From JAHRAW01 sp965203265 (GTDB lineage: Bacteria > Pseudomonadota > Gammaproteobacteria > Arenicellales > Poriferihabitantaceae): a stretch of DNA of 64,000 nucleotides. The notes beneath the pieces are model-generated. The model was not told where the DNA came from and searched no databases. It saw only the letters and a program-made list of their open reading frames with translations. Position 1 is the stretch's first letter. Each line of letters begins with the position of its first letter. Both the position numbers and the translations under genes were made by a program. The stretch covers positions 310,001 through 374,000 of the forward strand of contig CBDBBV010000002.1 of the NCBI GenBank assembly GCA_965203265.1. The letters are read 5' to 3'. Below, piece by piece: positions 35,829 through 44,572 of the stretch.

Positions 35829-38800
35829 ATGAATATCAATAGCCGAATCACCCGATCCACCACCGCCGCCATCCACGCCCGCGCCGCCGGTGCGAATGTG
35901 AATGCCGACCTGAACCCAAGCCCCCCCCCCCCCCCCCCCCCCCCTTCTAATCTAAGATTCGACTCGGCGAGCCGCTCTGTACGCCTGCCGTTTTTCCGCC
36001 AAGCCCATTCCCCGAACGCTGGGCGGAATTCATCCACCCGCCGCCTTACGTTGCGCTCCGCCGCATTGCTGGCGGCGGCGCTTGCCCTGCTCGCCAACAC
36101 ACCTGCCGCTGCCCAGTCGTCAACCGACGCCACGCTGAGCGCCCTGACTGCCTCGAGCAGCACCAGTTCGGCGGGCACTTTCTCGGCGCTCACCCTGTCC
36201 CCTTCCACCTTCGCCGCCACCACCACCGAATACTCGGCATTGGTGGCGAACTCGATCTCCCATGTCAAACTGACGCCGACGGTGAACCAGTCCAACGCCA
36301 CCGTAAAGGTGGGCAAGAGCGCCCCCCTGACGGCGGTGAACAGCGGCTCGGCCAGCGCCGCCATTGCGCTGACGGCGGGGGCGAATGCGATCATGGTGGA
36401 GGTTACCGCGCAGGACACCACGACCACCAAGACCTACATGGTGCGCATCACCCGACAAGACGCCAACGGCCAGCCGATCTGGGCGGCTACGCTGACGGCG
36501 GGGAACGCCGGGAGCATATTCGGTTGCGATACCGATCTGGGACTGGGGATTGATTGCGATGGGACGGCGCTTACGGACAACACTTTCGATCTGGGTGGCA
36601 CGGCGCACACAGTCACCGGTGTCTATATTGAAGGTGCCCTGAATTTCGCAGTCAGCATCGACATCGGAGATGCGCTCAAGGAGTACTCGCTACATATCGA
36701 CAATACGGCGTACGCCCTTCATGCCTCCCCTTCCCTCGCTGGAAAAAATGCCGCGTGGAATACCCCTCCCACTTGGACGGCGGGTCAGGTGGTGCAGTTG
36801 AAGTTGCAACGGACCTCGGCCACCGTTCCCGGCAAGCCGACCGGGATGCACGTCGAGCCGCTCGGTAGCGGCGGCAAACTTTTGGCCGTCTGGACACCAC
36901 CGACGAATACCGGCGGGCGGACGATCAGCGGCTACGATATGCAGTACAAAGAGACTTCGGCGGCCGACCAGACAGCGTCTTCCAACGATCCTTCCACAGG
37001 TTGGGTTACCGTCTCCGGTGTTAGTGCGGGGACACTAGAAGGTATTCTTACAAGCGAATTGAGTTCGGAGCTCTCCGGTTTGACCGACGGAACCTCCTAC
37101 GATGTGCGGAGTCGAGCCGTGAACGCGGCGGGAAGTAGCGCATGGTCCGACGCGGCCACGGGGACGCCCGCCGACCGCATCTGGTCAGCTACGCTGACCG
37201 TGAAGGACCTCGGGTCGAGTACATTCGGCTGCGACATCAGCAACAGCACGACCGCGAACAAGTGCAGCACCACGGCAACGCTCAGCAAAGACGATTTCAC
37301 ACGCCAAGCCAGAGACTTGGCGGTGGAGAAAATTTCACTCTCCGGCGGCACGCTGACTGTCGCGTTCAGCACACCTGTCCGTGAATCCCTTGGGGACTAC
37401 ACGTTACATGTCGGCAGTAGCTCGTTCACCTTCGCCGCTGGACAGGTAGGTGGAAGTATGGCCATTTGGTCGAACGCCGGCCTGACCTGGGCCGCAGGCA
37501 ACACAGTGTCTCTCAGCCTGCGACTGCCGCAATCGGCACCGACCACCCCGCAGACCCCCACTGTGCGGCTCTCGGCCACGCCGAGCACGGTGGCCGAAGG
37601 TCAGTCGGTAACCGTAACGGCCACCCTGTCGGCGGTGCTCAGCCCCAATGCCGATGTGGTCATCCCCATAACGCTGACCGCCGGTAGCGGCACTACTTCC
37701 AGCGATTACGGCACGCTGTCGAGCATCACCATCCCAAGCGGCCAAACCAGCGCCACCGGCACCATCACCACCACGCAGGACGGCGATTCCAATAACGAAA
37801 CCTTTACAGTCTCCCTCGGCACCCTACCCGCAACAGTAAACGCCGGCAGCCCCAACTCGGTGACGATAACCATCACCGGCACCGGCGCCCCGGCAACCCC
37901 CACGGTGTCGCTGTCGGTTGACCCGCAACGAGTGCGCGAGGGGGGTTCGGTAACGGTAAGGGTAACGTTGTCGCAGGCGCTGACGACCGGCGATGCGTCC
38001 ATCCCCATAACGCTGACTGCCGGTAGCGGCATTGAGACCGGCGATTACGGGGCGCTGTCGAGCATCACCATTCCAAGCGGCCAAACCACCGGCACAGGCA
38101 CGATCACCACCAGTAACGACAACGATAATACGGATGGAACCTTCACAGTGGCAATCGGCACGCCGCCGACCGGCGTGTCCTTGGGCAGTCCGAGTCGGCG
38201 GGTGGTTACCATAGACGACAAAGACCCAAGCACCCTGACCCTCTTTGCCGATACCCAGCGCACCCTGCAAGTGAGTCCGGGCGACACGGCGACGATCACG
38301 GCGGCCATTGACGAAGAAGCGCCTGCCGATACCGTGGTAACGCTGAACGAGCCTTCGAGCGACTATACACTCGCGCCGCGCACCCTCACCATCACCAGCG
38401 GCGACACGAACAGCACCGCCGCCATCCTCACGGTGAGCGAGGATGTTGACATCGGCACCAAAATCGAAATCACGGCGATCGACCCCATGAGCGGCAACTA
38501 CAGCCTGACATATGACCCCCTCGTGATTGAAGTCGTATCGCCGCTACAAGCCGATCAGCTACACCGCACCGCCCTACCCGAAGTGGCGCGCGCCGTGGCC
38601 GGACGGGTGACCGGCGCCATCTCGGCGCGAGTGGGGCAGGTGTTGAATGGCGGCGGCGGCACCACCGCCTCGGCCAATCTCGGCGGGCAAAGTTCCCTCG
38701 CGGGCGCCTTGCAAACCCACGCGCCGGGCTTGATCAACGAAAATCGCCCCCTGCGCGACCTGTTGCACGGCAGCAACTTCGTTCTGCCGTTTCACACCGA

Positions 38801-39926
38801 AAGTAGTCGCGCAGACGGGGTTCGCAAAACCTCCCTGTGGGGCAGTGGCGAATACCGCAACCTCTCCGGCGAAAACGACGGGTTGGAATTCGACGGCACC
38901 CTGCACGGCGCACAAATCGGCGTAGACAGCAAACTGCGGGAAAACCTGTTGGCGGGCGTGGCGTTGTCGTGGAGTCAGGGCGAGTTCGACTATCAAGACA
39001 CCGGCGAAGGCGGCGGCGGCAATGGTAGCTACGAAATCGATCTACAAGCCATCCACCCCTACCTCGGCTGGCGTTCAGGCGCGCTGAGTTGGTGGGCCAC
39101 CGCCGGTTACGGCACGGGCGAAGTGGAAATCACCCCCGAAGGCAGCACGGCCACATCTAGCGATGTGAACCTGCGCACCATCGGCACCGGCGGCAGCGGC
39201 CTGTTGTGGTCGAGCGGCACCGCCAGCGTGCGCCTCAAGGGAGAGTTCACGCAAACCGAGATGGAGGTAGAAAAAAGCGAACAAACCGCCGCCCTCACGG
39301 TAGACGCCACCCTAATGCGCCTAGCAGCCGAAGCCAGCCGCACGCGCAGTCTGGCGGGCGGCGGCCACCTTTCCCCATCCCTTTCCCTCGGAATGCGCCA
39401 CGACGGCGGAGACGGCAACACCGGCGCGGGCGCGGAAATCACCACCGGCGTGCGCTACACCAACCCGCAAACCGGCATAAACGCCAGCGCCACGGCGCAC
39501 GCCCTGCTTGGCCGCAACGACTACGAGGAATGGGGCATCCAAGCCACCCTACGCAACTCCCCCGGCGCCGATGGTCAGGGCCTGTCCTTCGTAATGCGCC
39601 CCGGCTATGGCAATAACGGCGGCGGCGGCAACACCGGCCAAATCTGGTCGAACGGCCTGCGCGGAGAGGCCACCCCCACCGCCCACGACCCAAGCGGACG
39701 ACTGGAAATACGCCTGGGCTACGGCCTATCGGCCCCCGGCGAACGAGATGGCCTGCTGACCCCGTGGGGCGGCCTGACCTTGCAAGAAAACGGCAAACTG
39801 TATCGCTTGGGCTTGGATTGGTCCTCCGGCGGCCAATTCACCCTGCGTCTATCCGGAGAACGCCGCGAATCGGCGAATGCGGACGCCGACCACGCAGTTT
39901 TATTGAAGGGCGAGACACGATTCTAA
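35829..39926 (+). CDS. Large surface autotransporter with adhesin-type repeats; 24-C tract near its 5' end
   Basis: 1365-aa predicted cell-surface protein, start ATG 35829 after GAGG. Residues 32-39 are eight prolines encoded by a 24-base C run. A signal peptide follows unusually late (about 71-96, LRSAALLAAALALL then TPAAAQ). The passenger has a cadherin-like beta-sandwich (about 112-210), two copies of a WAATL/WSATL domain flanking a fibronectin type III domain (about 330-445), two Calx-beta domains (about 575-795) and one more beta domain. The last 280 or so residues form a beta-barrel ending in phenylalanine, as in type V autotransporters. It would need BamABCDE. Ligand unknown; adhesion is inferred. 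Slippage in the C tract would switch it off. Confidence 0.85.
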   Translation: MNINSRITRSTTAAIHARAAGANVNADLNPSPPPPPPPPSNLRFDSASRSVRLPFFRQAHSPNAGRNSSTRRLTLRSAALLAAALALLANTPAAAQSSTDATLSALTASSSTSSAGTFSALTLSPSTFAATTTEYSALVANSISHVKLTPTVNQSNATVKVGKSAPLTAVNSGSASAAIALTAGANAIMVEVTAQDTTTTKTYMVRITRQDANGQPIWAATLTAGNAGSIFGCDTDLGLGIDCDGTALTDNTFDLGGTAHTVTGVYIEGALNFAVSIDIGDALKEYSLHIDNTAYALHASPSLAGKNAAWNTPPTWTAGQVVQLKLQRTSATVPGKPTGMHVEPLGSGGKLLAVWTPPTNTGGRTISGYDMQYKETSAADQTASSNDPSTGWVTVSGVSAGTLEGILTSELSSELSGLTDGTSYDVRSRAVNAAGSSAWSDAATGTPADRIWSATLTVKDLGSSTFGCDISNSTTANKCSTTATLSKDDFTRQARDLAVEKISLSGGTLTVAFSTPVRESLGDYTLHVGSSSFTFAAGQVGGSMAIWSNAGLTWAAGNTVSLSLRLPQSAPTTPQTPTVRLSATPSTVAEGQSVTVTATLSAVLSPNADVVIPITLTAGSGTTSSDYGTLSSITIPSGQTSATGTITTTQDGDSNNETFTVSLGTLPATVNAGSPNSVTITITGTGAPATPTVSLSVDPQRVREGGSVTVRVTLSQALTTGDASIPITLTAGSGIETGDYGALSSITIPSGQTTGTGTITTSNDNDNTDGTFTVAIGTPPTGVSLGSPSRRVVTIDDKDPSTLTLFADTQRTLQVSPGDTATITAAIDEEAPADTVVTLNEPSSDYTLAPRTLTITSGDTNSTAAILTVSEDVDIGTKIEITAIDPMSGNYSLTYDPLVIEVVSPLQADQLHRTALPEVARAVAGRVTGAISARVGQVLNGGGGTTASANLGGQSSLAGALQTHAPGLINENRPLRDLLHGSNFVLPFHTESSRADGVRKTSLWGSGEYRNLSGENDGLEFDGTLHGAQIGVDSKLRENLLAGVALSWSQGEFDYQDTGEGGGGNGSYEIDLQAIHPYLGWRSGALSWWATAGYGTGEVEITPEGSTATSSDVNLRTIGTGGSGLLWSSGTASVRLKGEFTQTEMEVEKSEQTAALTVDATLMRLAAEASRTRSLAGGGHLSPSLSLGMRHDGGDGNTGAGAEITTGVRYTNPQTGINASATAHALLGRNDYEEWGIQATLRNSPGADGQGLSFVMRPGYGNNGGGGNTGQIWSNGLRGEATPTAHDPSGRLEIRLGYGLSAPGERDGLLTPWGGLTLQENGKLYRLGLDWSSGGQFTLRLSGERRESANADADHAVLLKGETRF
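35921..35944 (+). repeat. Homopolymeric poly-C tract (24 C), probable phase-variation switch
   Basis: Twenty-four uninterrupted C residues within codons 31-39 of the autotransporter gene. The present length is in frame. Losing one C gives ctt-cta-atc-TAA and gaining one gives ttc-TAA right after the tract, so any change not divisible by three ends translation before the signal peptide. The length itself could carry sequencing error. Confidence 0.9.
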
Positions 39927-39990
39927 CCATCACGAACGGCGTGCTGTATGGCTATGGTCGCGCCGTTCAGGTTACGCATCATTTGCCCAA

Positions 39991-40029
39991 GGCGGCGGTG
40001 TTTCCTCAAGGCGCCGCCGCCCTTTTTTT
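39991..40029 (+). terminator. Rho-independent terminator after the autotransporter gene
   Basis: GGCGGCGG (39991-39998) pairs with CCGCCGCC (40014-40021) over a 15-base loop, followed by seven T (40023-40029). Confidence 0.85.
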
Positions 40030-40049
40030 CGTTGCTCGCTGGCTCGATG

Positions 40050-40103
40050 GATGGGGCGGCGTCCCCCATCGCCTTGACAGATTGCGCATCCGCTTGCTAG
40101 CGT
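40050..40103 (+). promoter_or_regulatory. Putative hrcA promoter with upstream hairpin
   Basis: A perfect TTGACA (40074-40079) is followed at 18 bases by a weak TAGCGT (40098-40103). Just upstream, GATGGGG/CCCCATC (40050-40056, 40064-40070) forms a seven-base inverted repeat. No CIRCE element is present here, so HrcA autoregulation is not apparent. Confidence 0.45.
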
Positions 40104-40146
40104 TGCTTTTCGCCTACTCATCGGCAGCGGATAGCGCCGAGGTTTC

Positions 40147-41232
40147 ATGCCTGATCAACCGGAGTTTCAAGCGTTTCAATTTCAGCTGAGCGAACGCGCC
40201 GAAATGGTGCTCAAGGGTATCGTCGGCCTGTATGTCGGCCACGGCAATCCGGTCGGTTCCCGTACCTTGTCTCGGCAACCCGGTGTGGCGCTCAGCCCGG
40301 CGACCATTCGCAATGTCATGGCCGACTTGGAGGAGCAGGGGCTGATCGAGGCGCCGCACACTTCCTCCGGGCGCATCCCTACCCAGCGCGGTTATCGCTT
40401 GTTCATCAATGGCCTATCGAACACCAAATCGGATGCGGATGTCGCGCCCGCGGGCAAGCGCTCCCTCGGCGCTATCGAGGCGAGATTTCTCGGCGTGAGC
40501 GATCCGCGCAGCATTCTCGCCGGAGCCGCCGAGATGTTGTCGCGGGTTACTTCCTTCGCCGGCGTCGTCTCCACTCCGGGCAAGGAGCACGCCCGCATTC
40601 GCCAGATCGAGTTTCTGCAACTTTCCCGGCAGCGCGTGCTGGCCATTCTGGTTACCGAGGACGGGCAGGTGCAAAACCGCGTCCTCTCGGCTCACCGCCA
40701 ATACAGCGAGTCGGAACTGCTGGAGGCGGCCAACTATTTCAACGCCAGTTACAGCGCGTGCACCTTGCAGGAGGTGCGCACCGAACTGCGGCGCGAGCGG
40801 CGCAACATGCGCCGGGAAATGCGCACCGCCATCAGCATCGCCCGCCGCCTGTTCGACCACGACGAGCTCGATGACGGCGGGGAGAATGTGCTGGTGAGCG
40901 GGGAGAGCAATCTCCTGTCGATTCCGGATTTCGGCGAACTGGCGAAACTGAAGCAGCTGTTCGACACCTTCAAGACCAAGCAAGTGCTGTTCGACCTGCT
41001 ACAGAAGAGCAGGTTCGCCGACGGCGTCAACATCTTCATCGGCGAGGAATCCGGCTACCGCATGTTTCGCGATTGCAGCGTGATCGCCGCGCCCTACGAG
41101 GTGGATGATCGCAAGGTCGGCGTGCTCGGCGTCATCGGCCCGACGCGAATGCACTACGACGAGGTCATCTCGGCGGTGGGCATCACCGCCAAACTCCTCG
41201 GCAGCGCGCTCAGCGCCACGGCGAAACACTGA
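40147..41232 (+). CDS. hrcA: Heat-inducible transcription repressor HrcA
   Basis: 361-aa repressor that binds CIRCE and shuts off class I heat-shock genes until GroEL is titrated by misfolded protein. N-terminal winged helix (about 12-90): RAEMVLKGIVGLYVGHGNPVGSRTLS and LSPATIRNVMADLEEQGLIEAPHTSSGRIPTQRGYR. The GAF-like and C-terminal dimerisation regions follow, ending with VGVLGVIGPTRMHYDEVISAVGITAKLL. In many genomes hrcA precedes grpE-dnaK; here it stands alone after the autotransporter. Its target operator lies upstream of groES in this same window. Confidence 0.96.
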   Translation: MPDQPEFQAFQFQLSERAEMVLKGIVGLYVGHGNPVGSRTLSRQPGVALSPATIRNVMADLEEQGLIEAPHTSSGRIPTQRGYRLFINGLSNTKSDADVAPAGKRSLGAIEARFLGVSDPRSILAGAAEMLSRVTSFAGVVSTPGKEHARIRQIEFLQLSRQRVLAILVTEDGQVQNRVLSAHRQYSESELLEAANYFNASYSACTLQEVRTELRRERRNMRREMRTAISIARRLFDHDELDDGGENVLVSGESNLLSIPDFGELAKLKQLFDTFKTKQVLFDLLQKSRFADGVNIFIGEESGYRMFRDCSVIAAPYEVDDRKVGVLGVIGPTRMHYDEVISAVGITAKLLGSALSATAKH

Positions 41233-41263
41233 CACCCCGGCGGCGGGGGCGGCGGGGGCTGCA

Positions 41264-41890
41264 ATGGCGCAAATCGAGCAACTGTTCGATCCGATTCGGC
41301 GCTTCAAACGCCCGCCGCTGGCGCAGTGGCATCCGCGCGAATCTCTCGATATCGACCTGCGCATCCGCGCCGACGGGCAATGGCTGTATCGCGGCTCGGC
41401 AATCGCGCGATTCGGGTTGGTCAAACTGTTTTCCTCGATATTGCGGTTGGAGGATGATGGCCGCCATTACCTGATCACGCCGCAGGTGAAATATCCGGTG
41501 GTGGTGGAGGACGCCCCGTTTCAGGCGGTGGAATTGCGGCGGCAGGGCGCGAGCCGGGCGCAAAATCTCTTCTTTCGCACGAATGTGGATGATGTCGTGC
41601 TGGCCGACCGCGACCACCCCATCCGCGTGCCCACCGATCCGCTGCGCGGCCAGCCGTCTCCCCGAATCGAGGTGCGAGACGGACTGCAGGCGAAAATCTG
41701 CCGCTCGGTCTATTACGAATTGGCGCAGTTGCTCGAACCCGCCGATTCGGATGCGGATGCGGATGGCGGCGGCGGCGATAGCGGCGATGGCGATATTCTC
41801 GGCGTGTACAGCGCCGCGCAGTTCTTCCCCTTCGGGCGGATTCCAGTCTGCGAATCCGAATCCGAATCGGGCACCGATCAATCTCCCTGA
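41264..41890 (+). CDS. DUF1285 family protein with slippage-prone acidic tail
   Basis: 208-aa cytoplasmic protein of the DUF1285 family (PPLAQWHPRESLDIDLRIRADGQWLYRGSAIARFGLVKLFSSIL; YLITPQVKYPVVVEDAPFQAVEL), function unknown. The C-terminus is low-complexity: DSDADADGGGGDSGDGD from GATGCG repeats, and ESESESG from CGAATC repeats near the end. Start ATG 41264, 31 bases after hrcA, over a GGCGGGGGC duplicate. The 3' end overlaps the convergent hisN-like gene by 13 bases. Confidence 0.78.
   Translation: MAQIEQLFDPIRRFKRPPLAQWHPRESLDIDLRIRADGQWLYRGSAIARFGLVKLFSSILRLEDDGRHYLITPQVKYPVVVEDAPFQAVELRRQGASRAQNLFFRTNVDDVVLADRDHPIRVPTDPLRGQPSPRIEVRDGLQAKICRSVYYELAQLLEPADSDADADGGGGDSGDGDILGVYSAAQFFPFGRIPVCESESESGTDQSP
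41744..41767. repeat. Hexanucleotide repeat GATGCG in the DUF1285 gene
   Basis: Four consecutive GAT-starting hexamers (GATTCG, GATGCG twice, GATGGC). They encode an Asp-Ala run; the length is a multiple of three, so unit changes would keep the frame. Confidence 0.7.
41851..41868. repeat. Hexanucleotide repeat CGAATC near the end of the DUF1285 gene
   Basis: Three perfect CGAATC units, encoding alternating Glu-Ser, close to the stop codon and next to the overlap with the convergent phosphatase gene. Confidence 0.75.
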
Positions 41891-42681
41891 CGCAGGCGGG
41901 CGAGGGCGGCTCGATGCAGCGCGCCGTTGGCCGCCGCCAGCACCTCGCCGTTGGAATGCAGGGTCAGCCGCTTCCCCTGCCAGTCGCTGATGACGCCGCC
42001 GGCGCCTTCCACCACCGGTATGAGCGCCAAGTAGTCGTGCGGCTGCAATGCCTCGCACACCAATCCGGCAAAACCGCAGGACAACAGGCCGTAAGCATAG
42101 CAATCCCCGCCGAAAACGCGAAATCTGCACGCCTGAGACAGGAGATCGAAGCGCGCCATCGCCGCCGGAGTGAACATGTCCGGAGTGGTGGCGTGTAGTG
42201 TGGCGGCGGCGAGGCGCGTTACCGAGTTGGTGGCGCAGGGCGCGCCGTTGTGGGTGGTGGCGCGTCCGGCGATGCCGATCCATCTCTCGTCGAGGGCGGC
42301 GTGGTCGATGATGCCGAGCACCGCCCGCCCCCGGCGCAACAGCGCGATGAGAGTGCCGAATGTGGGATTGCCGGTGGCGAAGGACTTAGTGCCGTCGATG
42401 GGATCGACCACCCAGCGCCATTCATTTCCCTGGCCCTCGCCTTCGCTCCCGTCGTGCCCACTGGCGCCGCTCTCTTCGCCGAGAAACCCGTGAGCCGGAT
42501 GACGCGCGAGGATCATGTCCCGAATCACCCGCTCCGTTTCCCGATCGGCGATGGTTACCGGCGTGTGGTCGTCCTTGCTGGCGATGTCTAGCCGAGCGCG
42601 GAAATATTTGCCGGTAACCACGCGCGCCGCATCCGCCGCGGCGAGCGCGGTGTCGATGTAGGATTCGGGCACGGCATTCAT
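41878..42681 (-). CDS. hisN: Inositol-monophosphatase-family phosphatase, probable histidinol-phosphatase (HisN)
   Basis: 267-aa magnesium-dependent phosphatase. Metal/active-site motifs: GFLGEESG (66-73, GEE) and WVVDPIDGTKSFATGNP (90-106), then the late GGDCYAYGLLSCGFAGLVCEALQPHDYLALIPVVEGAGG block. The GTKSFATGNPTFGTLIALL sequence resembles HisN-type histidinol-phosphatases rather than SuhB, but inositol or other sugar phosphates are possible. The start is ATG 42681; an upstream extension into the etfB leader is unsupported. Between GEE and DPIDG is a polar, glycine-rich loop (SGASGHDGSEGEGQGNEW). Overlaps the DUF1285 3' end. Confidence 0.83.
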   Translation of the reverse strand: MNAVPESYIDTALAAADAARVVTGKYFRARLDIASKDDHTPVTIADRETERVIRDMILARHPAHGFLGEESGASGHDGSEGEGQGNEWRWVVDPIDGTKSFATGNPTFGTLIALLRRGRAVLGIIDHAALDERWIGIAGRATTHNGAPCATNSVTRLAAATLHATTPDMFTPAAMARFDLLSQACRFRVFGGDCYAYGLLSCGFAGLVCEALQPHDYLALIPVVEGAGGVISDWQGKRLTLHSNGEVLAAANGALHRAALARLRQGD

Positions 42682-42810
42682 GGCGCGCGTATTGTAGCGG
42701 ATGGTCGGGAATTCGGCGTGCATTCCACTACAACCCCGGCTCCGGTTTGCGGTAGAATCAGCCGCTATTTTTGCCACCCGATCATCCGACTAGGAGGACT
42801 TTCCCGCAAG

Positions 42811-43560
42811 ATGAAAATTCTGGTTCCAGTAAAGCGCGTGATCGACGCCAATATCCGCGTTCGCGTCAAACCCGACCGCAGCGGCGTTGAAACCGTCAAT
42901 GTCAAGATGGCGATGAATCCGTTTTGCGAGATCGCCGTCGAGGAGGCTCTGCGCATCAAGGAGGCGGGCGATGCGGAGGAAGTGATCCTGCTCTCCGCCG
43001 GCACGGAAAAATCTCAGGAAACCATCCGCACCGGCCTCGCCATGGGCGCCGACCGCGGCATTCATGTCAACACCGAGGAATCCCTCGAACCCCTCACCAT
43101 CGCCAAGCTGATCGCCGCGGTGGTGCAGCGGGAGGAGGCGCAACTGGTCATCCTCGGTAAGCAGTCCATAGACGGCGACAACAACCAGACCGGCCAGATG
43201 CTGGCGGCCATCATGGGTTGGCCGCTGGGCAGCTACATCTCCGAAATCGGCAAGAACGAAGACGGCTTCGCCATCACTCGGGAAATCGATGCCGGCCTCG
43301 AAAAATTGCAAATCGCCAGCCCGGCGGTGGTTACCACCGACCTGCGCCTGAACGAGCCGCGCTATGCCTCGCTGCCGAACATCATGCGGGCGAAGAAGAA
43401 ACCCATCGATGTGCTCACTCCGGCGGATCTCGGGGTGGAAGTGAGCCGGCGCACCGAGACCATCAAGGTGGTCGAGCCGCCGGCGCGGGAGGCGGGCGTC
43501 ATGGTAAGCGGCGCCGCCGAACTGGTAGACAAACTGAAAAACGAAGCGAAGGTGATCTGA
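42811..43560 (+). CDS. etfB: Electron transfer flavoprotein beta subunit
   Basis: 249-aa AMP-binding subunit of ETF, which accepts electrons from acyl-CoA, dimethylglycine or sarcosine-type dehydrogenases and passes them to ETF-quinone oxidoreductase. KILVPVKRVIDANIRVRV start, NPFCEIAVEEALRIKEAG, LGKQSIDGDNNQTGQMLAAIMGWP signature, and KKKPIDVLTPADLGV. ATG 42811 follows a clean TAGGAGG site; a TAGAAT at 42753-42758 may be the -10 box. Its stop overlaps the etfA ATG. Confidence 0.97.
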   Translation: MKILVPVKRVIDANIRVRVKPDRSGVETVNVKMAMNPFCEIAVEEALRIKEAGDAEEVILLSAGTEKSQETIRTGLAMGADRGIHVNTEESLEPLTIAKLIAAVVQREEAQLVILGKQSIDGDNNQTGQMLAAIMGWPLGSYISEIGKNEDGFAITREIDAGLEKLQIASPAVVTTDLRLNEPRYASLPNIMRAKKKPIDVLTPADLGVEVSRRTETIKVVEPPAREAGVMVSGAAELVDKLKNEAKVI

Positions 43561-44516
43561 TGAGCATTCTGGTTATTGCCGAACACGACCATTCGGAACT
43601 GTACGCGGGAACCCGCAACACGGTTACCGCCGCCCGCGCGTTGGGCGACGAAGTGCATCTGCTGGTGGCCGGCCACGACATCGGCGGCATCGCCGCCGCC
43701 TGCGCCGAAATAGACGGCGTGGCCAAGGTGCTGGCCGCCGACCACGAAGGATATGCCCACGCCGCCACCGAAGATGTGGCCGCGCTGATCGGCGCCACCC
43801 TCGACGCCGCCGGTGATGCCTATACCCATGTATTGGCGCCGGCCTCCACCTTCGGCAAGGCGCTCATCCCGTTTGCCGCGGCATTGCGCGACCTGCAATC
43901 CATTTCCGACATCAGCGCGGTGGTGGACGCGGACACCTTCGTGCGCCCCATCTACGCCGGCAACGCGCTGGCCACGGTGAAATCCCTCGATCCGGTGAAG
44001 ATGATCACCGTGCGCACGACTTCGTTTGAACCGGCCGAAACGGGCTCAGGCAACGGGGGCAACGCGCCCATCGAAGCACTGAGCGCGGCGGCGACCACCG
44101 GCAAGGTCAGATTCATCGAACAGGCCCTGAGCGCCAGCGAGCGCCCGGAACTGACCTCCGCGCGCATAGTCGTGTCCGGCGGGCGCGGCATGCAGAGCGG
44201 CGAGAACTTCGCCATGCTGGAAAAACTCGCCGACCAACTCGGCGGCGCCGTGGGCGCCTCGCGCGCCGCGGTGGATGCCGGATTCGTCCCCAACGACTAT
44301 CAGGTCGGGCAAACCGGCAAGGTGGTCGCTCCGGACCTCTATCTGGCGGTCGGCATCTCCGGCGCCATCCAGCACCTCGCCGGCATGAAGGACTCCAAGT
44401 GCATCGTCGCCATCAACAGCGACGAAGACGCACCCATCTTCCAAGTGGCGGACTACTCGTGGAACGAAGACCTGTTCGCCGCGGTACCGGCGCTGCAGGC
44501 GGAGTTGGAGAAGTAA
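43560..44516 (+). CDS. etfA: Electron transfer flavoprotein alpha subunit
   Basis: 318-aa FAD-binding subunit of ETF. The C-terminal FAD domain is clear: [55 protein letters not shown] and [16 protein letters not shown]. Standard length. Co-translated with etfB through TGATG. With the dimethylglycine-dehydrogenase-like gene 8 kb away it could form an electron route to the respiratory chain (inference). Confidence 0.97.
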   Translation: MSILVIAEHDHSELYAGTRNTVTAARALGDEVHLLVAGHDIGGIAAACAEIDGVAKVLAADHEGYAHAATEDVAALIGATLDAAGDAYTHVLAPASTFGKALIPFAAALRDLQSISDISAVVDADTFVRPIYAGNALATVKSLDPVKMITVRTTSFEPAETGSGNGGNAPIEALSAAATTGKVRFIEQALSASERPELTSARIVVSGGRGMQSGENFAMLEKLADQLGGAVGASRAAVDAGFVPNDYQVGQTGKVVAPDLYLAVGISGAIQHLAGMKDSKCIVAINSDEDAPIFQVADYSWNEDLFAAVPALQAELEK

Positions 44517-44552
44517 CCCGACCGCCTGCGTCCCGCGCGATTGTCGCTCTAA

Positions 44553-44572
44553 CGCCTACGCCTACGCCTACT
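44553..44572. repeat. Hexanucleotide repeat CGCCTA spanning a stop codon
   Basis: Just over three CGCCTA units in the gap after etfA that also contain the stop codon of the TPR protein on the minus strand. Unit gain or loss would leave or move the stop in frame. Confidence 0.7.

Noticed and set aside
40030..40146. Second CIRCE element upstream of hrcA
   Set aside because: A seven-base inverted repeat (GATGGGG/CCCCATC) is present but its sequence does not match CIRCE.
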